DNA of 64,000 nt from Allodiplogaster sudhausi. Lineage: Eukaryota > Nematoda > Chromadorea > Rhabditida > Diplogasteridae. Positions 19,979-32,342 of the stretch are shown here, in pieces (within the stretch, counting starts at the first letter, position 1; the number at the start of each line of letters is the position of its first letter). The DNA is taken from positions 226,501-290,500 of the forward strand of contig CALZFC010000134.1 in the NCBI GenBank assembly GCA_945643635.1. Reading direction: 5' to 3'. The translations under genes were made by a program, and so were the position numbers. The notes under the pieces were generated by a model. The model saw nothing but the letters and a program-made list of their open reading frames with translations, was not told the origin of the DNA and ran no database searches.

Positions 19979-21336
19979 TCTATTATTATATAAAAGTCGA
20001 CTGTTATTTATTCACTGGGATAGCGCCGAGAGGTATTACGGGCGGTGGGAGTGAGATACGGGGAAGCGGTTTTCGGGGTTTTCTAAAATATCCCCTTGGC
20101 TACCAGAATATGTGGGTTTCAAAAAATTAGGCTTGGCGCCGGCGCCGGCGCGGGCGCCCAAACTTTGGTCCGAGGCGACTTCCATTTTGGCTCTTTGGCG
20201 ACTTTTAGGGGCTGTATCTTTTTTTTGGGTAGAGATATGGCGATGAAAAAAATACTGGAAGATAGCCAGTTCAAAAATGAATATGATTCCTGGAGTTGAG
20301 ATCATTTCGATGTTTGGTAGATCAGTGGCAGCGTGGCGCGTTTTGACCCCATTTTTTGGCTGTTTTTCGGCATGTAGTTTGAACTTTTCTCGAAATCTAC
20401 AAAGTCCGCTTTTGATTAAACTGACTGCGATTGTAGAGTTTTTGACGGCGCATCTTTTAATAGTAGAATTATCAACTTTTGGACACTAGAAGTTGTAGAT
20501 ATTATCGATTGAAGCGTGAACATTTTTTGTTTGGAGCGAACCTTCTAAAATACATATCTTTATGAATATTAGAAGGTAGAGGGATGAGAGTTTCAGAATC
20601 ATGCAGAGTTTCACGAGAGCTTCAATATGAGTATACTAGCGTTTGTCTGGCTTTTCATTAAAGTGCCCTGCCAGGGCCGTAAAGTGGGAAATTTTTGGAA
20701 CGCACTTTGGACCTCCGTTTCTTCTCGGTAGTTCAAGGTTTTGCCACATATTATATACCATTCTGTTGCTCTCGAGAAGGCGAACAACTTTCTCATACAA
20801 AATGTTTTCATATTTTGTCATTTTTGATCTACTTTTGGGGTCAGAATGTTCAGGCCACTATTTCGGCCTTAGCTATCACTGACACTTTTTGGCGCATATT
20901 TTTTTTATTGTAGAGCCAAAAATTAGCTATCGAATGATAGGTAGATCATGGGATTTGATCCAGGCATATTCGAGATATGAATTATTTTGTGGCTTTTTGA
21001 GCTATTTTCTCTGCACATCGAAACTCATGGGTCGCAGGTTCGGAGTCGCGCGCGCGCAAACCCTTTTGCGCGCTTTTGTATGACTCCTGAGTATGCTAAA
21101 AGAGTGATATCATATAGTAAAGATTCCAAGCTTTCTAATGAGCTTAAATTCAAAGGACCGGATAGTCCAGTAGCGCCGCTAGAACAGACTTTTGACCCTT
21201 TAGAGCCAAACTTTAACCCTTAGAGCCAACTAACCTTCCCTTAGAGATAATTTATATCGGGAAATGGCCTCCGGGGCGATAGCCCCGGTGGCCATTGACC
21301 GGGCCAAAGGCCCGTAGCGTGACAAAGTCACGCTAG
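19979..21336 (+). mobile_element. Helitron-like unit 6
   Basis: 1358 bp, from TCTATTATTATATAAAAG to CTAG, with the full three-hairpin 3' end. Confidence 0.8.
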
Positions 21337-22712
21337 TCTATTATTATATAAAAGTCGACTGTTATTTATTCACTGGGATAGCGCCGAGAGGTATTACGGG
21401 CGGTGGGAGTGAGATACGGGGAAGCGGTTTTCGGGGTTTTCTAAAATATCCCTTGGGCTACAAGAATATATGGGTTTCAAAAAATTAGCGTCGGCGCCGG
21501 CGCCGGCGCGGGCGGCGGAAGTTGGCGCGGAGGCGAGTCAGATTTGGGGTGCTTCGCGACTTTGAGAGGCTGTATCTTTCTTTCGGGTAGAGATATGGGG
21601 ATGAAAAAAATACTGGGAGATAGCCCGTCAAAAAATGAATATGATTCCTGAAGTTGAGATTGATTCGAGTTTTGGTAGATCAGTGGGAGCGCGGCGCGTT
21701 TTGACCCCATTTTTTGGCCGTTTTTCGGCATGTAGTTAGGGTTTTTCTCGGAATCTACAAATTCGCTTTTTGATCTAACTGAATCCGATTTTAGAGTTTT
21801 TGACGACGCATCTTTTAATAGTAGAATTATCAACTTTTGGACACTAGAAATTGTAGATATTATCGATTGAAGGGTCAAATTTTTTTGTTAGGAGCGAACC
21901 TTCTAAAATACATATCTTTATGAATAGGGAAGGTAGAGGGATGAGACTTTGAGAATATTGAAGGACTTCAAGAGAGCTTCAATATGAGTATACTCGTGTT
22001 TGTCTGGCTTTTCATTAAAGTGACCTGCCAGGGCCCTGAAGTGTCAAATTTTTGGAGCGCACTTTGGGCCTCCGTTTCTTCGCGGTAGTTAAAGATCTTG
22101 CCACATGTTATATACCATTCTGTAGCTCTCGCGAAGGCGAACAACTTTCTCATACAAAACATTTTGATATTTCGAAGTTTTTGATCTACTTTTGAGGTCA
22201 GAAGGTTCAGGCCACTTTTTCGGCCTTAGCTATCACTGACACTTTTTGGCGCATATTTTTTTTATTGTAGAGCCTAAAATTAGCTATCGAATGATGGGTA
22301 GATCATGGGATTTGATCCAGGCATATTCGAGATATGAATTATTTTGTGGCTTTTTGGTACATTTTCAGTGCACGTCGTAAGTCATGGGTCGCAAGTTCGA
22401 ATCCGCGCGCGCGCAAACTCTTTTGCGCGCTTTTGTGTGACTTCTGATTAAATAAAAAGAATGCTAACATGGACAAAAGACTCCAGGCTTTCTAATGGGG
22501 GTAACTATATGCACCCAGGTCCTCCAGTAGCGCCGCTAGAGCAGACTTTTGTCCTTTTTAAGCCAACTAACGACCCTTAGAGCCAACAAACAACGCATAG
22601 AGCCAACAAACAACCCTCAGAGTCAACCAACAGCAAACCAAGAACCCAACCAACAACCCTTGGACCCTACTGACAATGGCCAAAGGCCCGTAGCGTGACA
22701 AAGTCACGCTAG
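21337..22712 (+). mobile_element. Helitron-like unit 7
   Basis: 1376 bp. Nearly identical to unit 4 from about position 120 of the unit onward, including its reduced 3' end; its first 120 bp instead match unit 6. Confidence 0.8.
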
Positions 22713-24063
22713 TCTCTTATTATATACAAGTCGATTGTTATTTATAGGCCGGTATAGCGCGGAGAGGTGCTGTGGGCGGTGGGAGTGAGATATGGGGAAG
22801 CGGTTTTTTGGGGAACATGTAAAAGTTTCCGGACTACAAGAATATGTGGGTTTCAAAAAATTGGGTTCGATATTGGCGCCGTCGCGGGCGCCCAAACTTT
22901 GGTCCGAGGAGACTTCGATTTGGGCGATTTGGCGACTTTGAGGTGGTATATCTTTTTTTCGGGTAGAGATATGAGGATGAAAAAAATACTGGAAGATAGC
23001 CCGTCCAAAAATGAATATGATTCCTGGAGTTGAGATCGATTGGAGCTTTTGTAGATCGGTACGAGCCCGGCGCGTTTTGACTCCTTTTTGGGGTACTTTT
23101 TAGGCTCATTCATCTCCTTTTCTCGGAATCTACAAATTCCGCTTTTTGGTTGTCTGACTCAGATTGTAGAGTTTTTGACGGCGCATCTTTTAATACTATC
23201 CTTATCGACTTTTGGGCACTGCGCATTGTAGATATTATCGATTGAAGTTCCAAATTTTTTTGTTAGGAGCAATTTTCAAAAATTCAGCTATTTAATTGTA
23301 GGGATCGTAGAGCGATGGGACTTTCAGTATATTGAAGCGCTTGGAGTGGGCTTCAATATGATTATACTTGCATTCCGATAGGTGATCAATAAAGTGCCCT
23401 GAGGGTGCTGTGAAGTGGAAAATTTTTGGAAGGCATTTTGAGCCTCCGTTTTTCCTCGGTGGTGAATGCTTTTGCGACATGTTATATATCTATCGGTAGC
23501 TCTCGTGAACGTGAACAACTTTCTCATACAAAACGTTTTCATATTTTGACTTTTTTGATCTACTTTTGGGGTCAGAAGGTTCAGGCCACTATTTCGGCCT
23601 TAGCTATCACTGACACTTTTTGGCGCATATTTTTTTTATTGTAGAGCCAAAAATTAGCTATCGAATGGTGTGTCAATCGTGGGAATTGGTTAAGGCATAT
23701 TCGAGAAAAAAATTATTTTGTGGCTTTTTGGTACATTTTCAGGACACCCAGATAAACTACCGACCCAGGTTCGAAGTCGCGCGCGTGCAAACTCTTTTGC
23801 GCGTTTTGGTATGATTTCTCATTAAATAAAAAGTATGTTAGCATAGACTAAACACTCCAAGCTTTCTTATAGGCTGAATTTAAAAGCCCCAGATCGTCCC
23901 GTAATCACCGCTAGAGCAGACTTTCCCCCCTTTAGAGCCAACAAACAACCTCAGACCCCAACTAACAACCCTCAGACCCCAACTAACAACCCTTAGAGCG
24001 AAATAACAACAACCCGAACTAACCCCCAGGCCAAAGGCCCGTAGCGTGACAAAGTCACGCTAG
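22713..24063 (+). mobile_element. Helitron-like unit 8
   Basis: 1351 bp, from TCTCTTATTATATACAAG with GTCGATTG. Reduced 3' end without the first hairpin, preceded by repeated AACCCTCAGACCCCAACT-type text. Confidence 0.75.
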
Positions 24064-25420
24064 TCTATTATTATATAAAAGTCGACTGTAATTTATTCAC
24101 TGGTATAGCGCGGAGAGGTGCTGTGGGCGCGGGGGTTGAGATACGGACAAGCGGTTTTTTGGGGAACATGTAAAAGTTTCCGGACTACCAGAATATGTGG
24201 GTTTCAAAAAATTGGGTTTGATATTGGCGCCGGCGCGGGCGGCGAAACTTTGGTCCGAGGCGACTTTGATTTGGGCACTTTGGCGACTTTGAGGGGTTGT
24301 ATCTTTTTTTCAGGTAGAGATATGGCGATGAAAAAAATACTGAAAGATAGCCCGTCCAAAAATGAATATGATTCCTGGAGTTGAGATTGATTGGAGCTTT
24401 GGTAGATCGGTACGAGCCCGGCGCGTTTTGACCCCATTTTTTGGCCGTTTTTCGGCATGTAGTTTCAACTTTTCTCGGAATCTACAAAGTCCGCTTTTGA
24501 TTAAACTGACTGCGATTGTAGAGTTTTTTACGGCGCATCTTTTAATAGTAGAATTATCAACTTTTGGACACTAGAAGTTGTAGATATTATCGATTGAAGC
24601 GTGAACATTTTTTGTTAGGAGCGAACCTTCTAAAATACATATCTTTATGAATAGGGAAGGTAGAGGGATGAGAGTTTCAGAATCATACAGAGTTTCACGA
24701 GAGCTTCAATATGAGTATAGGTAGGTTAGGCTGGGTTATCATTAAAGTGCCCTGCCAGGGCCGTAAAGTGGGAAATTTTTGGAACACATTTTCGGCCACC
24801 GTTTCTTCTCGGTAGTTAAAGGTTATGCCACCTATTATATACCATTCTGTTGCTCTCGAGAAGGCGAACAACTTTCTCATACAAAATGTTTTCATATTTT
24901 GTCATTTTTGATCTACTTTTGGGGTCAGAATGTTCAGGCCACTATTTCGGCCTTAGCTATCACTGACACTTTTTGGCGCATATTTTTTTTATTGTAGAGC
25001 CTAAAATTAGCTATCGAATGATAGGTACATCATGGGATTTGATCCAGGCATATTCGAGATATGAATTATTTTGTGGCTTTTTGGGCTATTTTCTCTGCAC
25101 ATCGAAACTCATGGGTCGCAGGTTCGAATCCGCGCGCGCGCAAACTCTTTTGCGCGCTTTTGTATGACTCCTGAGTATGTTAAAAGAGTGATATCATATA
25201 GTAAAGACTCCAAGCTTTCTAATGAGCTTAAATTCAATGGCCGAAATAGTCCAGTAGCGCCGCTAGAATAGACTTTTGACCCTTTAGAGCCAAATTTTAA
25301 CCCTTAGAGCCAACTAACGACCCAACTTACTATATTTTTATCGGGAAATGGCCTCCGGGGCGATAGCCCCGGTGGCCATTGACCGGGCCAAAGGCCCGTA
25401 GCGTGACAAAGTCACGCTAG
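24064..25420 (+). mobile_element. Helitron-like unit 9
   Basis: 1357 bp, from TCTATTATTATATAAAAG to CTAG, with the full three-hairpin 3' end. Confidence 0.8.
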
Positions 25421-26778
25421 TCTAGAGTTATCTAAAAGTCGACTGTAATTTATTCACTGGGATAGCGCGGAGAGGTGCGGTGGGCGGTGGGATTGAGATA
25501 TGGGGAAGCGGTTTTTTGGGGAACATGTAAAAGTTTCCGGACTACCAGAATATGTGGGTTTCAAAAAATTGGTTTCGATATTGGCGCCGGCGCGGGCGTC
25601 GGAAGTTGGCGTGGAGGCGACTTCGATTTGGGCTCTTCGGCGACTTTGAGGGGCTGAAACTTTTTTTCTGGTAGACATATGGCGATGAAAAAAATACTGG
25701 TAGATAGATCATTCAAAAATGAATATGATTCCTGGAGTTGAGATCATTTCGATGTTTGGTAGATCAGTACGAGGTCGGCGCGCAAACCATACGTTTTTGG
25801 GGTACTTTTTTAGGCTCATTCTTCTCATTTTCTCGAAATCTACAAATTCGCTTTTTGATCTAACTGACTCCGATTGTAGAGTTTTTGACGGGCTTTCTTA
25901 TAATACTAAATTCATCGACTTTTGTGCACTTGGTCTATGAGATATTATCGATTGAAAGGTCAAATTTTTTTGTTAGGAGCGAACCTTATAAAATTCATAT
26001 CTTTATGAATAGGGAAGGTAGAGAGATGGGAGTTTAGGAATCATGCAGAGTTTCAAGAGAGCTCCAATATGAGTATACTTGAGTTTTCCTGGGTGATCAT
26101 TAAAGTGCCCTGAGGGGGCCGTGAAGTGTCAAATTTTTGGTGCGCATTTTGGGCCTCCGTTTCTTCGCGGTAGTTAAAGATGTTGCCACATGTTATATAA
26201 CATTTTGTAGCTCTCGAGATGGCAAACAACTTTCTCATACAAAACATTTTGATATTTTGACGTTTTGATCTACTTCCTTGGGTCAGAATGTTCAGGCCAC
26301 TATTTCGGCCTTAGCTATCACTGACACTTTTTGGCGCATATTTTTTTTATTGTAGAGCCAAAAATTAGCTATCGAATGGTAGGTCAATCGTGCAAATCGA
26401 TTCAGACATATTTGAGATATGAATTTTTTTGTGGCTTTTTGGGCTATTTTCACTGCACGTCGAAACTCATGGGTCGCAGGTTCGGAGTCGCGCGCGCGCA
26501 AACCCTTTTGCGCGTTTTTGTATGACTCCTGATGAAATTATAAGAGTGCTGACATAGACTAAAGACTCCAAGCTTTCTAATGAGCGGAAATTCAAAGACC
26601 TAGGATGTCCATTAACGTCGCTAGAACTGACTTTTCTCCTTTTTAAGCCAACTAATAACCCTTAGAGCCAACTAACGACCCAACTTACTATCTTTTTATC
26701 GGGAAATGGCCTCCGGGGCGATAGCCCCGGTGGCCATTGACCGGGCCAAAGGCCCGTAGCGTGACAAAGTCACGCTAG
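25421..26778 (+). mobile_element. Helitron-like unit 10
   Basis: 1358 bp, from TCTAGAGTTATCTAAAAG to CTAG, with the full three-hairpin 3' end. Confidence 0.8.
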
Positions 26779-28127
26779 TCTATTATTATATACAAGTCGA
26801 CTGTTATTTATTGACCGGTATAGCGCGGAGAGGTGCTGTGGGCGGTGGGGGTGAGATATGGGGAAGCGGTTTTTTGGGGAACATGTAAAAGTTTCCGGAC
26901 TACAAGAATATGTGGGTTTCAAAAAATTGGGGTCGGTATTGGCGCCGGCGCGGGCGTCCAAACTTTGGTCCGAGGCGACTGCGATTTGGGCTCTTTGGCG
27001 ACTTTGAGGGGGAATATCTCTTTTTTGGATAAAGATATGGGGATGACAAAAATACTGGGAAATAGCCCGTCCAAAAATGAATATGATTCCTGGAGTTGAG
27101 ATCGATTGGAGCTTTGGTAGATCAGTGGGAGGCCGGCGCGTTTTGACCCTGTTTTGGGGTACTTTTTTAGGGTCATTCATCTCCTTTTCTCAGAATCTAC
27201 AAATTCCGCTTTTTGATTGTCTGACTCAGATTGTAGAGTTTTTGACGGCGCATCTTTTAATACTATTCTTATCAACTTTTGGGCACTGCGCATTGTAGAT
27301 ATTATCGATTGAAAGTTCAAATTTTTTTGTTAGAAGCAATTTTCAAAAATTCACCTATTTAATTGTAGGGATCGTAGAGCGATGGGACTTGTAGAATATT
27401 GAAGGTCATGGAGTCAGCTTCAATATGATTATACTTGCATTCCGATAGGTGATCAAGTGCCCTGAGGGTGCTCTGAAGTGGAAAATTTTTGGAAGCCACT
27501 TTGAGCCGCGGTGTTTCCTCGGTGGTAAAAGCTTTTGCAACATGTTATATATCAATCGGTAGCTCTCGTGAGGGCGAACAACTTTCTCATACAAAACTGT
27601 TTCATATTTTGACTTTTTTGATCTACTTTTGGGGTCAGAAGGTTCAGGCCACTATTTCGGCCTTAGCTATCACTGACACTTTTTGGTGCATATTTTTTTT
27701 ATTGTAGAGCCTAAAATTAGCTATCGAATGGTGTGCCAATCGTGGAAATCGGTTCAGGCATATTCGAGAAAAAAATTATTTTGTGGCTTTTTGGTACATT
27801 TTCAGGGCACCCACCTTATTCTACCGACCTAGGTTCGAACCCGCGCGCGTGCAAACTCTTTTGCGCGTTTTATTATGACTTCTCATTAAATAAAAAGTAT
27901 GTTAGAATGGATAAAAGACTCCAAGCTTTCTAATGCGATGAATTTATATGCACAGTTCGTCCCGTAATCACCGCTAGAGCAGACTTTTCCCCCTTTAGAG
28001 CCAACTAACGACCCTCAGACCCCAACTAACAACCCTCAGACCCCAACTAACAACCCTTAGAGCGAAATAACAACAACCCGAACCAACCCCCAGGCCAAAG
28101 GCCCGTAGCGTGACAAAGTCACGCTAG
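26779..28127 (+). mobile_element. Helitron-like unit 11
   Basis: 1349 bp, from TCTATTATTATATACAAG. Reduced 3' end. Its distal two thirds are almost identical to those of units 12 and (mostly) 13. Confidence 0.8.
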
Positions 28128-29476
28128 TCTAGAGTTATCTAAAAGTCGACTGTAATTTATTTACTGGTATAGCGCGGAGCGGTGTAGCGGGCGGGGGGAT
28201 TGAGGTATCGGGAAGCGGTTTTTTGGGGAACATGTAAAAGTTTCCGGACTACAAGAATATGTGGGTTTCAAAAAATTGGGTTCGATATTGGCGTCGGCGC
28301 CGGCGCCCAAACTTTGGTCGGAGGCGACTCTGATTTGGGCACTTTGGCTACTTTGAGGGGCTGTATCTTTTTTTCGGGTAGAGATATGGCGATGAAAAAA
28401 ATACTGTTCGATAGATAATCCAAAAATGAATATGATTCCTGAAGTTGAGATCGATTGGAGCTTTGGTAGATCAGTGGGAGGCCGGCGCGTTTTGACCCTG
28501 TTTTGGGGTACTTTTTTAGGGTCATTCATCTCCTTTTCTCAGAATCTACAAATTCCGCTTTTTGATTGTCTGACTCAGATTGTAGAGTTTTTGACGGCGC
28601 ATCTTTTAATACTATTCTTATCAACTTTTGGGCACTGCGCATTGTAGATATTATCGATTGAAAGTTCAAATTTTTTTGTTAGAAGCAATTTTCAAAAATT
28701 CACCTATTTAATTGTAGGGATCGTAGAGCGATGGGACTTGTAGAATATTGAAGGTCATGGAGTCAGCTTCAATATGATTATACTTGCATTCCGATAGGTG
28801 ATCAAGTGCCCTGAGGGTGCTCTGAAGTGGAAAATTTTTGGAAGCCACTTTGAGCCGCGGTGTTTCCTCGGTGGTAAAAGCTTTTGCAACATGTTATATA
28901 TCAATCGGTAGCTCTCGTGAGGGCGAACAACTTTCTCATACAAAACTGTTTCATATTTTGACTTTTTTGATCTACTTTTGGGGTCAGAAGGTTCAGGCCA
29001 CTATTTCGGCCTTAGCTATCACTGACACTTTTTGGTGCATATTTTTTTTATTGTAGAGCCTAAAATTAGCTATCGAATGGTGTGCCAATCGTGGAAATCG
29101 GTTCAGGCATATTCGAGAAAAAAATTATTTTGTGGCTTTTTGGTACATTTTCAGGGCACCCACCTTATTCTACCGACCTAGGTTCGAACCCGCGCGCGTG
29201 CAAACTCTTTTGCGCGTTTTATTATGACTTCTCATTAAATAAAAAGTATGTTAGAATGGATAAAAGACTCCAAGCTTTCTAATGCGATGAATTTATATGC
29301 ACAGTTCGTCCCGTAATCACCGCTAGAGCAGACTTTTCCCCCTTTAGAGCCAACTAACGACCCTCAGACCCCAACTAACAACCCTCAGACCCCAACTAAC
29401 AACCCTTAGAGCGAAATAACAACAACCCGAACCAACCCCCAGGCCAAAGGCCCGTAGCGTGACAAAGTCACGCTAG
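28128..29476 (+). mobile_element. Helitron-like unit 12
   Basis: 1349 bp, from TCTAGAGTTATCTAAAAG. Reduced 3' end. The 1349-bp offset to unit 11 and the near identity indicate a recent duplication. Confidence 0.8.
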
Positions 29477-30815
29477 TCTAGAGTTATCTAAAAGTCGACT
29501 GTAATTTATTTACTGGTATAGCGCGGAGCGGTGTAGCGGGCGGGGGGATTGAGGTATCGGGAAGCGGTTTTTTGGGGAACATGTAAAAGTTTCCGGACTA
29601 CAAGAATATGTGGGTTTCAAAAAATTGGGTTCGATATTGGCGTCGGCGCCGGCGCCCAAACTTTGGTCGGAGGCGACTCTGATTTGGGCACTTTGGCTAC
29701 TTTGAGGGGCTGTATCTTTTTTTCGGGTAGAGATATGGCGATGAAAAAAATACTGTTCGATAGATAATCCAAAAATGAATATGATTCCTGAAGTTGAGAT
29801 CGATTGGAGCTTTGGTAGATCGGTACGAGCCCGGCGCGTTTTGACCCGTTTTTTTGGCCCCTTTTCGGCATGTAGTTTCAACTTTTCTCAGAATCTACAA
29901 ATTCCGCTTTTTGATTGTCTGACTCAGATTGTAGAGTTTTTGACGGCGCATCTTTTAATACTATTCTTATCAACTTTTGGGCACTGCGCATTGTAGATAT
30001 TATCGATTGAAGTTCCAAATTTTTTTGTTAGGAGCTATTTTCAAAAATTCAGCTATTTAATTGTAGGGATCGTAGAGCGATGGGACTTGTAGAATATTGA
30101 AGGGCATGGAGTCAGCTTCAATATGATTATACTTGCATTCCGATAGGTGATCAATAAAGTGCCCTGAGGGTGCTGTGAAGTGGAAAATTTTTGGAAGGCA
30201 CTTTGAGCCTCCGTTTTTTATCGGTGGTGAATGCTTTTGCGACAAGTTATATACCAATCTGTAGCTAACTTGCAGGCGAACAACTTTCTCATACAAAACG
30301 TTTTCATATTTTGTCATTTTTGATCTACTTTTGGGGTCAGAAGGTTCAGGCCACTATTTCGGCCTTAGCGATCACTGACACTTTTTGGCGCATATTTTTT
30401 TTACTGTAGAGCCTAAAATTAGCTATCGAATGGTGTGCCAATCGTGGAAATCGGTTCAGGCATTTTCGAGAAAACAATTATTTTGTGGCTTTTTGGTACA
30501 TTTTCAGGGCACTTAGATATTTCGAACCCGCGCGCGTGCAAACTCTTTTGCGCGTTTTAATATGACTTCTCATTAAATAAAAAGTATGTTAGAATGGATA
30601 GAAGACTCCAAGCTTTCTTATAGGTTGAATTTAAAAGCCCCAGATCGTCCCGTAATCACCGCTAGAGCAGACTTTTCCCCCTTTAGAGCCAACAAACAAC
30701 CCTCAGACCCCAACTAACAACCCTCAGACCCCAACTAACAACCCTTAGAGCGAAATAACAACAACCCGAATCAACCCCCAGGCCAAAGGCCCGTAGCGTG
30801 ACAAAGTCACGCTAG
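29477..30815 (+). mobile_element. Helitron-like unit 13
   Basis: 1339 bp. The proximal part is identical to unit 12; the middle switches to another subtype at the GCCCGGCGCG segment, and the 3' end is reduced. Confidence 0.8.
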
Positions 30816-31460
30816 TCTACTATTATATAAAAGTCGACTGTTATTTATTTACCGGTATAGCGCCGAGAGGTATTACGGGCGGTGGGAGTGAGATACGGGG
30901 AAGCGGTTTTTTGGGGGTTGTTTAATAGTGTCTGTGCTACAAGAATATGTTGGTTACAAAAATTTAGCGTTGGCGCCGGCGCCGGCGTGAGCGTCGGAAG
31001 TTGGCGCGTAGGCGACTTCGATTTGGGCTCTTTGGCGACTTTGAGGGGCTGTATCTTTTTTCCTGGTAGAGATATGGGGATGAAAAAAATACTGGTAGAT
31101 AGATCGTCCAAAAATGAATATGATTCCTGGAGTTGAGATCATTTCGAGTTTTGGTAAATCAGTGGCAGCGCGGCGCGTTTTGACCCCATTTTTTGGCCGT
31201 TTTTCGGCATGTAGTTAGGGTTTTTCTCGGAATCTACAAAGTCCGCTTTTGATTAAACTGACTGTGATTGTAGAGTTTTTGACGGCGCATCTTTTAATAG
31301 TAGAATTATCAACTTTTGGACACTAGAAGTTGTAGATATTATCGATTGAAGGGTCAAATTTTTTTGTTAGGAGCGAACCTTCTAAAATTCATATCTTTAT
31401 GAATAGGGACGGTAGAGGGATGAGACTTTGAGAATATTGAAGCGTTTAGAAAGAGATTCA
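30816..31460 (+). mobile_element. Helitron-like unit 14, 3'-truncated
   Basis: Begins TCTACTATTATATAAAAG and follows the unit for about 640 bp, then homology ends near 31450-31470 inside the segment that elsewhere reads GAGCTTCAATATGAG. The break coincides with the stop codon of the minus-strand gene next to it. Confidence 0.75.
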
Positions 31461-32007
31461 ATCTGAGTTTTCTTTTTCCTTCTTGATCTCCCCAACGCGT
31501 CTGAGCAGCCTCGCCTCCTCTCTCTTCTGACTCTTAACCGAGCCTTTCACCTACAAGCAGCGAAATATGTCGTATATTCCTCCTTTTAGGTGTTACACAA
31601 AGATGATGTATGAAAAATGGATAAAAGGATGGAAAACCTTCTCTAGCTCATCCTCCGCCTCTCTGACGTCCCTCTTCAGATTACGGAGTCGAGCTTCTTC
31701 CCGCTCACATTCCTGGCGTTGACGATTACCGGGCCTCGAATGAATAAAATATGTTCAACTATTCTGCTTCTAGATGAACTCTCTTCTTTATATCAATAAC
31801 TAACCGGTTGTAGCTGTTGTTGCTGTCGTACCGGTAGCCGCGTTGGTTGTAGTTGTTGGCGCCGCCGCGGAAGTTGTAGTTGTTGTGGTTGAAGTTGTTG
31901 TTGCATGGCGGAAGCGGCGCACAACCGCATCCATTCTGCTGCAGCGGCAAATGCGAGCATACGTGCTGTTGTTGCTGCTGCATCTGATTGGCTTCGGGAT
32001 GTGACAT
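31458..32007 (-). CDS. Asn/Gln-rich coiled-coil protein, unknown function
   Basis: Three exons on the minus strand with in-phase GT-AG junctions: 32007-31805, 31734-31638 and 31550-31458, giving 130 residues. Residues 1-68 are low-complexity, with a QQQQQ run, Cys pairs (CGC) and Asn/Tyr/Gly-rich repeats such as NNYNFRGG. Residues about 69-130 are charged and helical (REEARLRNLKRDV, KREEARLLRRVGEI), a likely coiled coil. The chosen ATG lies 4 bases after TTTTTACAG, so there may be an upstream exon. I do not recognise the family. The mix of a prion-like N-terminus and a coiled coil would fit an RNA-binding or scaffold protein, but that is a guess. The stop codon sits at the edge of the truncated array unit. 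Confidence 0.5.
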
Positions 32008-32222
32008 TCTTCTGTAAAAACAAGGTCATGAACAACAACAAATAAGTAAATAAGGATGGGAAATACCGCAGATATTTATTTCAGTTGGCATTGGATCAGC
32101 TTTTATTTTAAAAGTCATAATCTTTGCCACGAAATTGTTCATACTGTAAGAGTCTTCCGCTAACTTTTGGCAACGTGCCACGGCAGGCTAACATCCCCAA
32201 ATGTACTGGGCTAACTCTCCGT

Positions 32223-32273
32223 GCGGGGCGATAGCCCCGGTGGTCATTGACCGGGCCGAAGGCCCGTCCCCTA
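32223..32273 (+). repeat. Orphan Helitron 3'-end hairpins
   Basis: GGGGCGATAGCCCCGGTGG, then ATTGACCGGGCCGAAGGCC, matches the first two 3' hairpins of the array units, with few differences. The third hairpin and CTAG are absent and no unit body lies upstream. It sits about 70 bp before the Asterix start codon. Confidence 0.7.
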
Positions 32274-32342
32274 TTAAGCTCTTTTTATAGTAAAACTATG
32301 ATGTTCTTATTTCCTTGTCGTATTGTTTTCAGAGATCTTAGG

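Larger units (their letters stand above)
13180..31460 (+). repeat. Head-to-tail array of about fourteen non-autonomous Helitron-like units
   Basis: The same 1339-1376 bp unit repeats in direct orientation. Each full junction reads GTCACGCTAG|TCTA followed by TATA..AAAAGTCGACTG. This joins a 3' end typical of Helitrons (hairpin TAGCGTGAC-AAA-GTCACGCTA, then CTAG) directly to a 5' TC end. Units have no terminal inverted repeats and no shared long ORF; short ORFs of 60-136 codons recur in several frames and look like shadows. Conserved internal landmarks include GC-rich GGCGCCGGCGC, a palindromic AGGCC..GGCCT, and a GGTTCGAATCC box followed by GCGCGCAAA..TTTTGCGCGC. Units are diverged, with two unusually similar sets. 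Confidence 0.85.

Noticed and set aside
14590..29881. Recurring ORFs of 60-136 codons within the array units
   Set aside because: They differ in frame and length between units, are broken by indels, and show no sign of protein-level conservation.
13180..31460. CRISPR array or tandem gene family
   Set aside because: Units are 1.35 kb without spacers, have no conserved ORF, and the organism is eukaryotic; Helitron-like ends explain the periodicity.
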